From JACOTV01 sp964445135 (lineage in GTDB: Bacteria; Patescibacteriota; Microgenomatia; UBA1406; GWC2-37-13), in contig CAYUJW010000002.1 in NCBI GenBank assembly GCA_964445135.1, forward strand, positions 1-56,795: DNA of 56,795 nt. The letters are read 5' to 3'. The notes under the pieces are model-generated. The model was not told where the DNA came from, did not search any database, and worked only from the letters and a program-made list of their open reading frames with translations. A program made the position numbers and the translations under genes. This document shows, one piece after another, positions 24,023-31,748 of the stretch; within the stretch, counting starts at the first letter, position 1, and every line of letters starts with the position of its first letter.

Positions 24023-25314
24023 AGAGAATACTCGCGAATGCACAATTTTTTGGTTTTGCTCCAAGCTCGCTTCTGCTGGCCACGCTTGAGGAGCTGACAC
24101 TCACATACCCCAACCAATTTCTGATTGATATCGTGTCAAATGAGCACATTCGCGCACTTTGTGCTTCGCGAAAAAATATGCCATACAATCTTGTTGATTT
24201 GAATGATGTGCCGCTTCTCGACTATCTACTTGAAAGCAGCGCGTGCCTCACATACGATGCATTTCTTTCATATTACGATCCAACGCTCATGCTTTATGCT
24301 TGGTTTTTTGATAAACCACGCATATTGTATGATGGGCTTTTTCATTTTTGGGATGAACAAAGCTTTCGACACACCCTCATGCAAGACGTTGCGCAAGTTG
24401 AGGAATATAAGCGCACACTTGATGTTGGGAAATTGCGAGAATGGCACAATGCGCTTTGGATAAAAAATCCCCACGAAATGCTTTTTGCGGGACACATTTT
24501 TGCAGATGTGCAATTTGCAAGAAAGGCTCCTGATTTAGATCATCGTCTCAGTGAATATCCACAGTTAAAAAAGAAGATAATACCTGTTGGATGTATCATT
24601 CATGCGCCAAAACACCGCCCACTGCCTGAAGTGGAGCGTGATATGATCCTTGTTTCTCTGGGCGGAAGTCTCAATCCTATTGTGACATTTGAGCAGAATA
24701 TATTTTATGCCAAGACGGTTATCAAATTTATAAAGGAAATGTTGCCGCTGCTCTCCCCTCGCCCAGCCACATGCTGCGTGGTGGTGCACCCACTCATTCA
24801 CCAAAGATTGCAAACGGATTTGCCAGATTACGCAGAGATCGATATTGTTTCTTCAGTTGATCAGGATACGTACTTTTCTTGGCTTCAAAAAAGTATCGTG
24901 GCATTTGTCCCACCAAGCTACACAACTCTACAAGAATGCGCATATTTTGAAACTCCCGTTTTTCTTTTGCCAGAGCAAAATGGTGGCCAACCACACTGTT
25001 TCACACTTTTGAGCAAAAGCGGTTATACGACTGAATACAGCATGACGGTTTCTGGCCAACTAGGCACCACGTATGGTGAGTTTGAGGTGCAAGAATTATA
25101 TGCGGATATTGGACGTTTATATGATCAATATAAACAGCGCACACAGATACTGTCACAAATTCGTAATTTTTATACACTCGCAACTGAATCAGAATCACGC
25201 TCCATATTAAACAGTCGGCAAAAGTCGGTTATCTGCCACATGATGGGTGATTTTAATGGCGCAGCAGATATTGCAAACACGATCCACTCGTATCTCTTTT
25301 CCCATCATGAATAA
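24019..25314 (+). CDS. GT-B-like glycosyltransferase candidate
   Basis: 431 residues, starting in a 4-nt ATGA overlap with the oxidoreductase gene. Two Rossmann-like halves are seen: an N-terminal one (LANAQFFGFAPSSLLLATLEEL ... VSNEHIRALCASRK) and a C-terminal one with MILVSLGGSLNPIVTFEQN, DIVSSVDQDTYFSWLQKS and FVPPSYTTLQECAYFETPVFLLPEQNGGQ. The latter resembles the donor-binding half of MurG/UGT-type enzymes and of the cytosylglucuronate-synthase group. This is a structural-pattern call, not a strong family match. The position inside an aminosugar-type operon supports transfer or handling of a nucleotide sugar. It overlaps the kinase gene downstream by 8 nt. Confidence 0.6.
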   Translation: MKRILANAQFFGFAPSSLLLATLEELTLTYPNQFLIDIVSNEHIRALCASRKNMPYNLVDLNDVPLLDYLLESSACLTYDAFLSYYDPTLMLYAWFFDKPRILYDGLFHFWDEQSFRHTLMQDVAQVEEYKRTLDVGKLREWHNALWIKNPHEMLFAGHIFADVQFARKAPDLDHRLSEYPQLKKKIIPVGCIIHAPKHRPLPEVERDMILVSLGGSLNPIVTFEQNIFYAKTVIKFIKEMLPLLSPRPATCCVVVHPLIHQRLQTDLPDYAEIDIVSSVDQDTYFSWLQKSIVAFVPPSYTTLQECAYFETPVFLLPEQNGGQPHCFTLLSKSGYTTEYSMTVSGQLGTTYGEFEVQELYADIGRLYDQYKQRTQILSQIRNFYTLATESESRSILNSRQKSVICHMMGDFNGAADIANTIHSYLFSHHE

Positions 25315-26248
25315 TCACTTCGACACATATCTACAGAAAGTTCATTCTCACTCAACCGATAGTGAAGTGGTGATGAAGGTGGCAGCTCATATGATAGGTG
25401 CTGTGCCAAGTGGCATGAAGAGAATTATAAAAGGTGAATCTCATGAGGTGTATGAGGCACAAATGTTTGAATCGAATAAATCATATATCATACGTATTGC
25501 CCCAGAAAGTAGCGCTCACTTTGCATCAGAAAATTGGGCGATGCAGCGGGTCTCACAAGTCGGTGTGCCAGTGCCATCCCCCGTTGCGATTCATGTAGCG
25601 CGTGTGGCAACAACTCAACTTGCATTTTCGCTGTATCCAAAAATACATGGGTATACAGAAGATGTGTGGGGTCCACAATTTGACAACTCTTTGTATAAGG
25701 ATCTGGCGGTTGAAGCAGGCGCATATTTGCGCAAGATTCACTCCGTTTCAACATCCGGTTATGGACCGATAAACGAACATGGTGTGGGCCGCTTTAATAC
25801 GTATTTGGATCGAATAATGAGCGTACTTCAGGACTTAGGTGCATATGAGAGTCATCTTGCAAAGCTTTGCATACAGTTTTATGTTGATCGTGCACATAAG
25901 CTTTCAAACGTACCTGCGCATTTGATTCATGGTGATTATGGACCAAAGCATTTTGTCATCGAGGATGGGGTTATTCGGGGAATTATCGATTGGGAAGGTG
26001 TTGAGTCTGGGCCATATTATATGGATTTTGGACGATGGAGTTATTATTATCAGGACAAATTGCCGCTTGACTGGTTGCTTGAGGGTTACGGCATCACAGA
26101 GGGACAAAGGTCAGAAGTGAATGATCTATTGCCGCTTATTGAGCTGTTTTGGGGCTGCCATTCACTGCTCTATTATTGTCGCCACATGCGCCACGAACAG
26201 GCGATGGAAGATAAACGTAAAATCACAAAGATATTACGAAGTGCTTAG
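25307..26248 (+). CDS. APH/ChoK-like small-molecule kinase
   Basis: 313 residues. Aminoglycoside/choline kinase fold: GAVPSGMKRIIKGESHEVYEA (glycine loop region), YIIRIAP (likely ATP-binding basic residue), HLIHGDYGPKHFVIEDG (catalytic loop HGD) and RGIIDWEGVESGPYYMDFGRW (DxD-type metal-binding Asp). The residue five after the catalytic Asp, normally Asn, is His (HGDYGPKH). ATG 25307 overlaps the upstream gene by 8 nt; a longer upstream frame is not needed. It probably phosphorylates a hydroxyl of the sugar or cyclitol made by the same operon, either as a biosynthetic or a self-protection step. The stop overlaps the convergent carbamoyltransferase gene by 15 bp. Confidence 0.85.
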   Translation: MNNHFDTYLQKVHSHSTDSEVVMKVAAHMIGAVPSGMKRIIKGESHEVYEAQMFESNKSYIIRIAPESSAHFASENWAMQRVSQVGVPVPSPVAIHVARVATTQLAFSLYPKIHGYTEDVWGPQFDNSLYKDLAVEAGAYLRKIHSVSTSGYGPINEHGVGRFNTYLDRIMSVLQDLGAYESHLAKLCIQFYVDRAHKLSNVPAHLIHGDYGPKHFVIEDGVIRGIIDWEGVESGPYYMDFGRWSYYYQDKLPLDWLLEGYGITEGQRSEVNDLLPLIELFWGCHSLLYYCRHMRHEQAMEDKRKITKILRSA

Positions 26249-27955
26249 GTGTTTTTTTGGCTTGATAAGCACATCTTCAAGAACCAAATAATCAATATTG
26301 TTTTCTAAAAAACAAATCATCGCATCTTCTGGTGTGTGTACGATTGGTTCGGCATTATCATTAAATGATGTGTTGAGAATGAGCGGAATGCCAGTCAACG
26401 AGTAAAACTCGTTGATTAAATTGTGATACTTAGGGTTTATTTCTTTGTGCACCGTCTGAAGTCTGCCTGTTTTGTCCTCATGCATGATCTCGCGGACCAG
26501 CTCCTGTTTATCGGTTTTAACCGGCGCAATAAACAGCATGTATGGACTTTCTCGTAATTTTTCAGAGAGCTCGAAATAAACGTGCGCATGTTCAGCAAGC
26601 ACCGATGGAGCAAATGGTCGAAATGATTCTCGCTTTTTAATAATGTGATTAATTCGATCTTTCATTCCAGCTTTTCCAGGATGTGCAAGAATACTTCTGT
26701 TGCCAAGTGCTCGCGGTCCAATTTCACTTTGCCCCTGGTACCATCCAATAATATTTCCCTCAGAAAGTAGCTGTGCAGTAGTTTTTTCTATTGATTCAGG
26801 ATGCATGATCTCAATATCTTTTTGATATTTGTGCAGCACACCTTCTATCGCACTGGTAAATGCGGGGCCAGAATATGGAATGAATGGGTGAGCTGTTCGA
26901 AAAGATTTTTTCTCAAGCATATTTTTGACCCACAATACACCGCCGATTGAAAGGCCACAATCTGAGACCATTGGTGGCACGTGAAGATTGTGAACCTCAC
27001 TTTGTTCAAGAAGATGGGTGTTGCTGACACCATTGAGTGACACTCCACCTGCAAGACACACATTATTAATTCCATATTTTTTTGCTGCATTTTGAATGAT
27101 CTTTGCGATGGTCTGCGAGGTAAATTCTTGTATGCTCAGAACAAGATCGTAGTAGTCTTCAAAGATGTGAGCAAACTCAGCTGGCGGAGTTTTCCCCAAA
27201 TAGGTATGCAACAATGGGCTGGCAAAAGGAATGTCCAGTTGCACAGATAGATAGTTTGCAAGCACCGCATTTCCATTAAAGGTATTTCCAAACATTTGAT
27301 GGAGTTGTGGTGGGTTTTTTTCTGAATCTGCAAATTGTGGAAAATATGAATCGTAGCGCACAAGGTTGTTTAGAAACGGTAAGTATCTTGGTGTTTTGCC
27401 CCAAGCAGTAAGTGCCATAGTTTTTCCTGAATCGTTTGCGCCACTGAATCCGAGCAAAATATTGACCGCTTCCCAGAGTCGCCCAAGTGAAAATTGCGCA
27501 TCCATTTGGTCAATTTGCGTAAGGGTGTCCCCTCTTCCGATTGCCAAGCGTCCACTGAGACCGTCTCCCACATCATCAATTGAAAGCACAAGTGCCTCAT
27601 CAAAATTGGAGGTGTAATAGCTGCTTGCTTGATGCGCCATGTGATGGTCGAGCAACAGGTGTGTTTTGCCCTGTGATAAAGATTCAAAATAATCCTGTAA
27701 TTCGTGTCCGTGAATATGAGTGTTGTGATAATTTTGAGTTCCAACCCAGATATATGTGTCAACAGAATTTGTATCAATTTGCATGGATTGCAAAAGAAGT
27801 TTAAGTGAGTCTGGGTCAGTGAGTCCGGCATACTTTTTTCGCGTCACCCGTTCTGTGGCAAGATATGATAGTGATGTATTGTGTAGATGAGCCACACTCC
27901 CCTCGTGCCAAATTCCGGCCACCGCAACAACTGAATTATGTGTAGTTTGGTTCAT
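26234..27955 (-). CDS. NodU/CmcH/TobZ-type O-carbamoyltransferase
   Basis: 573 residues, full length with both domains. The N-terminal Kae1-like domain shows GIWHEGSVAHL, LLLDHHMAHQASSYY (metal-binding HHxxH), LVLSIDDVGDG and FSGANDSGKTM. The C-terminal YrdC-like domain shows GWYQGQSEIGPRALGNRSI, ESFRPFAPSV, and LNTSFNDNAEPIVHTPEDA. Known members carbamoylate hydroxyls of antibiotics and Nod factors (tobramycin, cephamycin, novobiocin) from carbamoyl phosphate and ATP. It is the last of three minus-strand genes, overlapping the GT2 gene by 4 nt, and faces the aminotransferase operon. It is unusual in a small-genome bacterium and points to a decorated sugar product. Confidence 0.95.
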   Translation of the reverse strand: MNQTTHNSVVAVAGIWHEGSVAHLHNTSLSYLATERVTRKKYAGLTDPDSLKLLLQSMQIDTNSVDTYIWVGTQNYHNTHIHGHELQDYFESLSQGKTHLLLDHHMAHQASSYYTSNFDEALVLSIDDVGDGLSGRLAIGRGDTLTQIDQMDAQFSLGRLWEAVNILLGFSGANDSGKTMALTAWGKTPRYLPFLNNLVRYDSYFPQFADSEKNPPQLHQMFGNTFNGNAVLANYLSVQLDIPFASPLLHTYLGKTPPAEFAHIFEDYYDLVLSIQEFTSQTIAKIIQNAAKKYGINNVCLAGGVSLNGVSNTHLLEQSEVHNLHVPPMVSDCGLSIGGVLWVKNMLEKKSFRTAHPFIPYSGPAFTSAIEGVLHKYQKDIEIMHPESIEKTTAQLLSEGNIIGWYQGQSEIGPRALGNRSILAHPGKAGMKDRINHIIKKRESFRPFAPSVLAEHAHVYFELSEKLRESPYMLFIAPVKTDKQELVREIMHEDKTGRLQTVHKEINPKYHNLINEFYSLTGIPLILNTSFNDNAEPIVHTPEDAMICFLENNIDYLVLEDVLIKPKKHLSTS

Positions 27956-28929
27956 ATCGTTAATTCTTCTTTTGTAATATTCCACCGTTCCAATACGCCA
28001 ACTTTCCCCTGCTCTTTTTGAATACGCGATGCTTCTTCAAGTTGGGCGTAAGATATGTGATTTTCGTGTAAAACTTTCATAAGAAATGAGCGTTGGGTAA
28101 TTTCATCATCCGGGCTCCCATGCGCTGATGTTTGATCCCCAGTTATTCGATATGCATACCCGTTCGTATTTACGGGGAGCATATTCTGGCAATTCTTGCG
28201 ATATCCCTCTGCTGCCAGAAGTAATAATAGTCCAAAGTCATCGTGTGATTTTAAATCAAGTGGCCATCCTCCCACACGAATAATTGCTTGCTTCTTAAAA
28301 GCTCTCAGGCCAATTGCATAGGCAAATACCATAAGATCAAAAAATGAGTATGGTTGAGCAGCTCGTATTTTATACCTATGTGAGCGTTTAGTAAATTGCA
28401 TTTGGTGCATGGGGGTTGGATAAAAATCATTTTCTTCATCAATCCACTGTAAGGTGGCGGGCAGCTTTTCAAGTTCAATTTGGAAAATAATATTTGAGAA
28501 TGCAAAGTCACATTCACTATTGCCAAGCATCGTTTTATACATAAGCGAAGTCGCATGAGGGTCGCAAAGATAGTCATCAGAATCGATAAAAAAGAGGATG
28601 TCGCTTTGTGCCAAATACACGCCCACGTTTTGTGGCAATGCTTCTGATCCGCTATTTTTTTGAAGTCGAGCGAGCGTCATCTTGTCAGAGTGAGGCAATG
28701 ATAATATGGATGACAGGTCGCCTTGTGTTGAGGCATCATCTACGATCACTATTTCATAACTGTGATCACCTACTTGCTGACCAATTGATGCAATAAGCTG
28801 GGGAAGGTGTGCAATGCGATTATATGATGCGACAATTATGCTGAAATCGACTGTATCGCTCCGTTTTGACGTGGCCACTATGTCGACAGCTATAGGATCA
28901 ATTTGGAGCCATGGAATAGAAATATTCAT
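27952..28929 (-). CDS. GT2-family glycosyltransferase
   Basis: 325 residues. GT-A fold: FSIIVASYNRIAHLPQLIASI, EIVIVDDASTQGD, NVGVYLAQSDILFFIDSDDYLCDP (the metal-binding D-D motif) and GGWPLDLKSHDDFGLLLLLAAEG. It transfers a sugar from a nucleotide donor to an unknown acceptor. It is encoded between the PIG-L deacetylase (6 bp away) and the carbamoyltransferase (4-nt overlap), so the three are one transcription unit. The ~25-residue N-terminal lead before the GT-A core is unusual; no membrane segments are seen, so it should be cytoplasmic. Confidence 0.93.
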   Translation of the reverse strand: MNISIPWLQIDPIAVDIVATSKRSDTVDFSIIVASYNRIAHLPQLIASIGQQVGDHSYEIVIVDDASTQGDLSSILSLPHSDKMTLARLQKNSGSEALPQNVGVYLAQSDILFFIDSDDYLCDPHATSLMYKTMLGNSECDFAFSNIIFQIELEKLPATLQWIDEENDFYPTPMHQMQFTKRSHRYKIRAAQPYSFFDLMVFAYAIGLRAFKKQAIIRVGGWPLDLKSHDDFGLLLLLAAEGYRKNCQNMLPVNTNGYAYRITGDQTSAHGSPDDEITQRSFLMKVLHENHISYAQLEEASRIQKEQGKVGVLERWNITKEELTI

Positions 28930-28935
28930 GAGGCA

Positions 28936-29658
28936 TTATATAATTTTTGCATTTTGTAGTGCTTGGATGAGTTCGTCATACGTAGTGTTTTGAGAGTGCT
29001 CATATAATAAATATTCTGCGGGTTTGTTGGCCAGATCAGGCAGTTGATACGCGCGAATTGATTCAAGCTCAGGCTGGTTGAAATATGAGATGTCAGCCTG
29101 TTTCGTGTGAAGCAGTGAAAGTGCATCCTTCTTTTTCTGTAGAATCTGGGGCGACAGCTTTAATTGGTGTTGTCCGTTTGGGAAAGTATTGTGCACATAT
29201 GTATGTGCATCAGTCTTGTGATAGAGCGCATATTCCAACATCTCTTCAATCGTATGGTGACGGCCGACTATGAGGGATAAAATCTCATGATCAATATGTC
29301 CACCTTCGTACGTTGGAAACACCACGCACGTTGGACGATGGGCAGATAGAATGTTTTCAATTTCACGTGCCATGCTTTCAATATTCAGAAGACTTTTCCC
29401 ATCAGGAATGGCAAGTTCAATGTACTGATCAATGTTTGCAGCGGCACAGACCCTACGTACCTCGCGGTTTAGCTGTATGCGATAATCGGATGGCTTGATG
29501 TCGCGATATGCATTTGGATAGTCAATGGGCGACGGCATATTGTCGGAGGTGCAGACAAGTATTTTTTTGCCACTCTCATTTTGTGCTAAATGCGAAAATG
29601 CACCAAGAAACACATCATCAATATGCGCGCCAAAATATACGGTCACAGAAGGATTCAT
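28936..29658 (-). CDS. PIG-L/LmbE-family deacetylase
   Basis: 240 residues. VTVYFGAHIDDVFLGAFSHLA gives the N-terminal zinc-binding [A/P]HxDD motif, and FPTYEGGHIDHEILSLI gives the C-terminal HxDH, the full zinc site of the family. LmbE/PIG-L enzymes remove N-acetyl groups from aminosugars (GlcNAc-PI, GlcNAc-inositol, bacillithiol and mycothiol precursors, and aminoglycoside intermediates). It is the first gene of the minus-strand operon with GT2 and carbamoyltransferase, suggesting deacetylation of a GlcNAc-bearing intermediate. TATACT lies 10 nt before the ATG, so any leader is very short. Confidence 0.95.
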   Translation of the reverse strand: MNPSVTVYFGAHIDDVFLGAFSHLAQNESGKKILVCTSDNMPSPIDYPNAYRDIKPSDYRIQLNREVRRVCAAANIDQYIELAIPDGKSLLNIESMAREIENILSAHRPTCVVFPTYEGGHIDHEILSLIVGRHHTIEEMLEYALYHKTDAHTYVHNTFPNGQHQLKLSPQILQKKKDALSLLHTKQADISYFNQPELESIRAYQLPDLANKPAEYLLYEHSQNTTYDELIQALQNAKII

Positions 29659-29688
29659 TGTGGTTGCAAGTATATCACAATCCCCTAC

Positions 29689-30090
29689 TTAGTCGCGGGG
29701 CTTGACGAGCTTTGCGGTTCGCACGATCTTGAGGACTTCTCCATCCGGGCCGGTGAACTCATTTTTTTGAGTCATGTTGGCGTAATGATTGAGATTCTCA
29801 GATAGCAAGGTTTGGAGCTCGCGAAGATCCTCGCTGAGCGAGCGGATTTCGGTTTCGACGGCCTGGACTGCTTCTGTTTTGACGATCTTGTCTTTGGCGG
29901 CGGCTACTTGTCGCTTCACTTCTTTTTGTTGCTCTTCAACTTCTGCGTATCCAGCATCTTGCTCAAATGATTGTTTGAACATCTCTTTTTGTGTTTTTAT
30001 CTTTTCTTGTGTCTTGCGGATATCTACAAGGTAGTCTTTGATCATGGTTTCGAGGTTTAACAGTACCTCAGGTTCGATAGTTGGGTTCAT
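29689..30090 (-). CDS. coiled-coil protein, 133 aa
   Basis: Highly charged, almost entirely helical: residues ~20-110 show heptad-like Leu/Val/Ile spacing (YLVDIRKTQEKIKTQKEM, QQKEVKRQVAAAKDKIVK, LSEDLRELQTLLSENL). A short C-terminal part, FTGPDGEVLKIVRTAKLVK, is probably a small beta motif. There is no signal or membrane segment. The family is unknown; a structural or scaffolding protein is likely. It lies 30 bp from the deacetylase gene but upstream of it on the same strand, so co-transcription is possible. Confidence 0.7.
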   Translation of the reverse strand: MNPTIEPEVLLNLETMIKDYLVDIRKTQEKIKTQKEMFKQSFEQDAGYAEVEEQQKEVKRQVAAAKDKIVKTEAVQAVETEIRSLSEDLRELQTLLSENLNHYANMTQKNEFTGPDGEVLKIVRTAKLVKPRD

Positions 30091-30167
30091 ACAATGAATT
30101 GAGAAAATAACTAATGATGAAGTTACAGTATAAGCAGAAAATCAAAAGAGGGCAAGGGGTGTGGGGC

Positions 30168-30318
30168 GAGTTACGAGTTACAAGTTGGTTGGTTACGGGT
30201 TACGGGTTGAGGAGTTACGGGTTACGAGTTAATTGGTTACGGGTTGAGGAGTTACGGGTTACGAGTTAATTGGTTACGGGTTGAGGAGTTACGGGTTACG
30301 AGTTAATTGGTTATGGGG
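30168..30318 (+). repeat. 37-bp tandem repeat, about 3.5 copies
   Basis: The unit begins GAGTTACGGGTTACGAGTTA; exact spacing between GAGGAGTTAC occurrences is 37 bp (30209, 30246, 30283). A degenerate first copy starts near 30168. There are no spacers of differing sequence, so it is not a CRISPR. The unit is itself built from shorter GGTTACG/GAGTTA words. Confidence 0.9.
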
Positions 30319-30380
30319 TTTGTCATGGTAATTGTCATGAAGCGTGACGGGCAAACTCTGTATATTGGCAACATATCTCT

Positions 30381-30797
30381 ATGAGTACAGTAAAACGATT
30401 TGAAGAGTTGGAAATATGGAAGACAAGCATGGTGCTTACCAAAAGAATATATGAACTAACTTCTGTTGGGTCATTTGCTAAAGACTATGGTCTGTGTGAG
30501 CAAATACGTCGTGCGATAATATCTGTAAGCTCAAATATTGTTGAAGGGTTTGAAAAAAACAATAACAACGAGTTTGTACGTTATTTAAAAATATCCAAAG
30601 GATCTTTGGGCGAAGTCAGGAGTCAGCTTTATGCAGCACAGTCAATTGGGTACTTAACTACTCTGGATTATCAGAACATTGATATGCGACTGCAGACGCT
30701 GGCCAAGCAGATAGGTGTTCTGATTCGGTATTTACAAAATGTAAAGAATGCGAGTAGCCAAAAAACTAGCAAACCTTCCAAACTCGAAACCATATAA
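30381..30797 (+). CDS. four-helix-bundle protein (23S rRNA IVS-type, TIGR02436 group)
   Basis: 138 residues. FEELEIWKTSMVLTKRIYELT, GLCEQIRRAIISVSSNIVEGF, NEFVRYLKISKGSLGEVRSQL, and LAKQIGVLIRYLQN follow the four helices of the family first found in intervening sequences of 23S rRNA genes. The protein is widespread outside rRNA operons, forms pentameric helical bundles, and has no settled function. Here it follows the 37-bp tandem repeat and is not near rRNA. There is no Shine-Dalgarno sequence before the ATG. Confidence 0.93.
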   Translation: MSTVKRFEELEIWKTSMVLTKRIYELTSVGSFAKDYGLCEQIRRAIISVSSNIVEGFEKNNNNEFVRYLKISKGSLGEVRSQLYAAQSIGYLTTLDYQNIDMRLQTLAKQIGVLIRYLQNVKNASSQKTSKPSKLETI

Positions 30798-31237
30798 CTT
30801 TTACTGATCTCTCCTCTACCCTCAATTGGGTTGGCAATTAAGTGTATAGGTGAGAGGAGGATGGAAGATGAAGAGAAAGATGTGTGCGAAGGCGAATGCC
30901 TGGGCGGTAGAAGGGCGGTGAGGCGCTTCAAACATCAATCAAATCAGAGCTTCCAGCCTAGTGGGATCCTCAAGCGAGAACGTGCTTTTCCTCATGCTAA
31001 AGCGAGGTGCGCAAGTTATTTCGCGAGGTATAATCCCGGCGGATCTTTTTTCGATAGCTCAAAAAGCAGCGTGCAGCGAATAAATCGCGCTTCTGTTTTG
31101 ATGAGAATCTACTAAAAGAAACTCCTCCATGAGGGTTAGGACCTCTATCACAGACCAATTACTGTATCTTCAACCTTGATGGTCAAAGAAACAAATCCCT
31201 TCGGGAGATTCCAGTGTTTGGTCGTTGGACCACACGA
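30798..31237. other. 440-bp stretch without a clear gene
   Basis: No convincing gene. A hairpin CTCCTCT(ACC)...GGTGAGAGGAG lies at ~30809-30867 just after the four-helix-bundle gene and may end its transcript. A terminator-like hairpin for the minus-strand gene is at 31187-31210. Confidence 0.45.
31187..31210 (-). terminator. hairpin after the 62-aa gene
   Basis: Minus strand AATC(T)CCC-GAA-GGGATT followed by TGTTTCTTTG, 28 bp after the stop at 31238. The stem is short and bulged, and the T tract imperfect. Confidence 0.45.
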
Positions 31238-31426
31238 TCATCGTTTGAAGATGACCGGGTTGCTCGCTGATCGCATTGCTGCATTCAGCGCGGTCCAGGT
31301 CTTGGCTCGTCGTGCGGCCACTTGCGCAGGTGTCCCGTGAGGGCGTACCTGGCTCGTGATGTGTGCTCGTTGAGCACTTCGCAACGTCGAAGCCTTGGTG
31401 CTATCGGTTGTTGGCCAATAGTACAT
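31238..31426 (-). CDS. small basic protein, 62 aa
   Basis: The frame is longer upstream, but ATG 31426 is set by a near-perfect Shine-Dalgarno GGAGGTGA (9 nt before it). The product begins MYYWPTTDSTKASTLRSAQR and is rich in Arg, Ala and Thr (VAARRAKTWTALNAAMRSA), with a high predicted pI and no hydrophobic segment. No family is recognised. A nucleic-acid-binding or antimicrobial-type role is possible but not shown. The same strand carries a TTGACC palindrome ~200 bp upstream, and the LPFTG gene lies ahead of it. Confidence 0.55.
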   Translation of the reverse strand: MYYWPTTDSTKASTLRSAQRAHITSQVRPHGTPAQVAARRAKTWTALNAAMRSASNPVIFKR

Positions 31427-31748
31427 GGTGGTTTTCACCTCCTTCCATTTCTCTGGAAAAAAGACATTTTTTATAGACCTACCGCAGATCCGCCTTCCAA
31501 TACAAGTCATGTGACCCGTATAAATAGGGAGACCTACAGTCAGGCAGTGTGATTCGCATGTGTTGCGATTCACGTGACGCGGTGGGTGTTGATGGTTTAC
31601 TATCCCATGCAACTACAATCCATTTGACCTGGCTGGTCAACAGAGGATCAAAGCAGTGCTCAATCAGAGATCAAGCTCTACTTACAGGTGCAAAACAACC
31701 AGAAATTTCCGCAGATCGGGTACTTCAAAAGTCGTTTGACCAACTTCA
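31427..31748. other. 322-bp leader with TTGACC palindrome
   Basis: No gene is seen. It contains the operator-like palindrome at 31624-31640 and a ~200-nt untranslated leader for the 62-aa gene, ending in its Shine-Dalgarno sequence. This is very long compared with the leaderless genes around. Confidence 0.5.
31624..31640 (-). promoter_or_regulatory. operator-like palindrome TTGACC-N5-GGTCAA
   Basis: Perfect 6-bp inverted repeat followed by CAG on the plus strand, as at 17395-17413. Read on the minus strand, TTGACC followed after 17 nt by TGTAGT could be a promoter. Confidence 0.55.

Noticed and set aside
30168..30318. CRISPR array
   Set aside because: The 37-bp units are directly adjacent with no variable spacers, and no cas genes are nearby.
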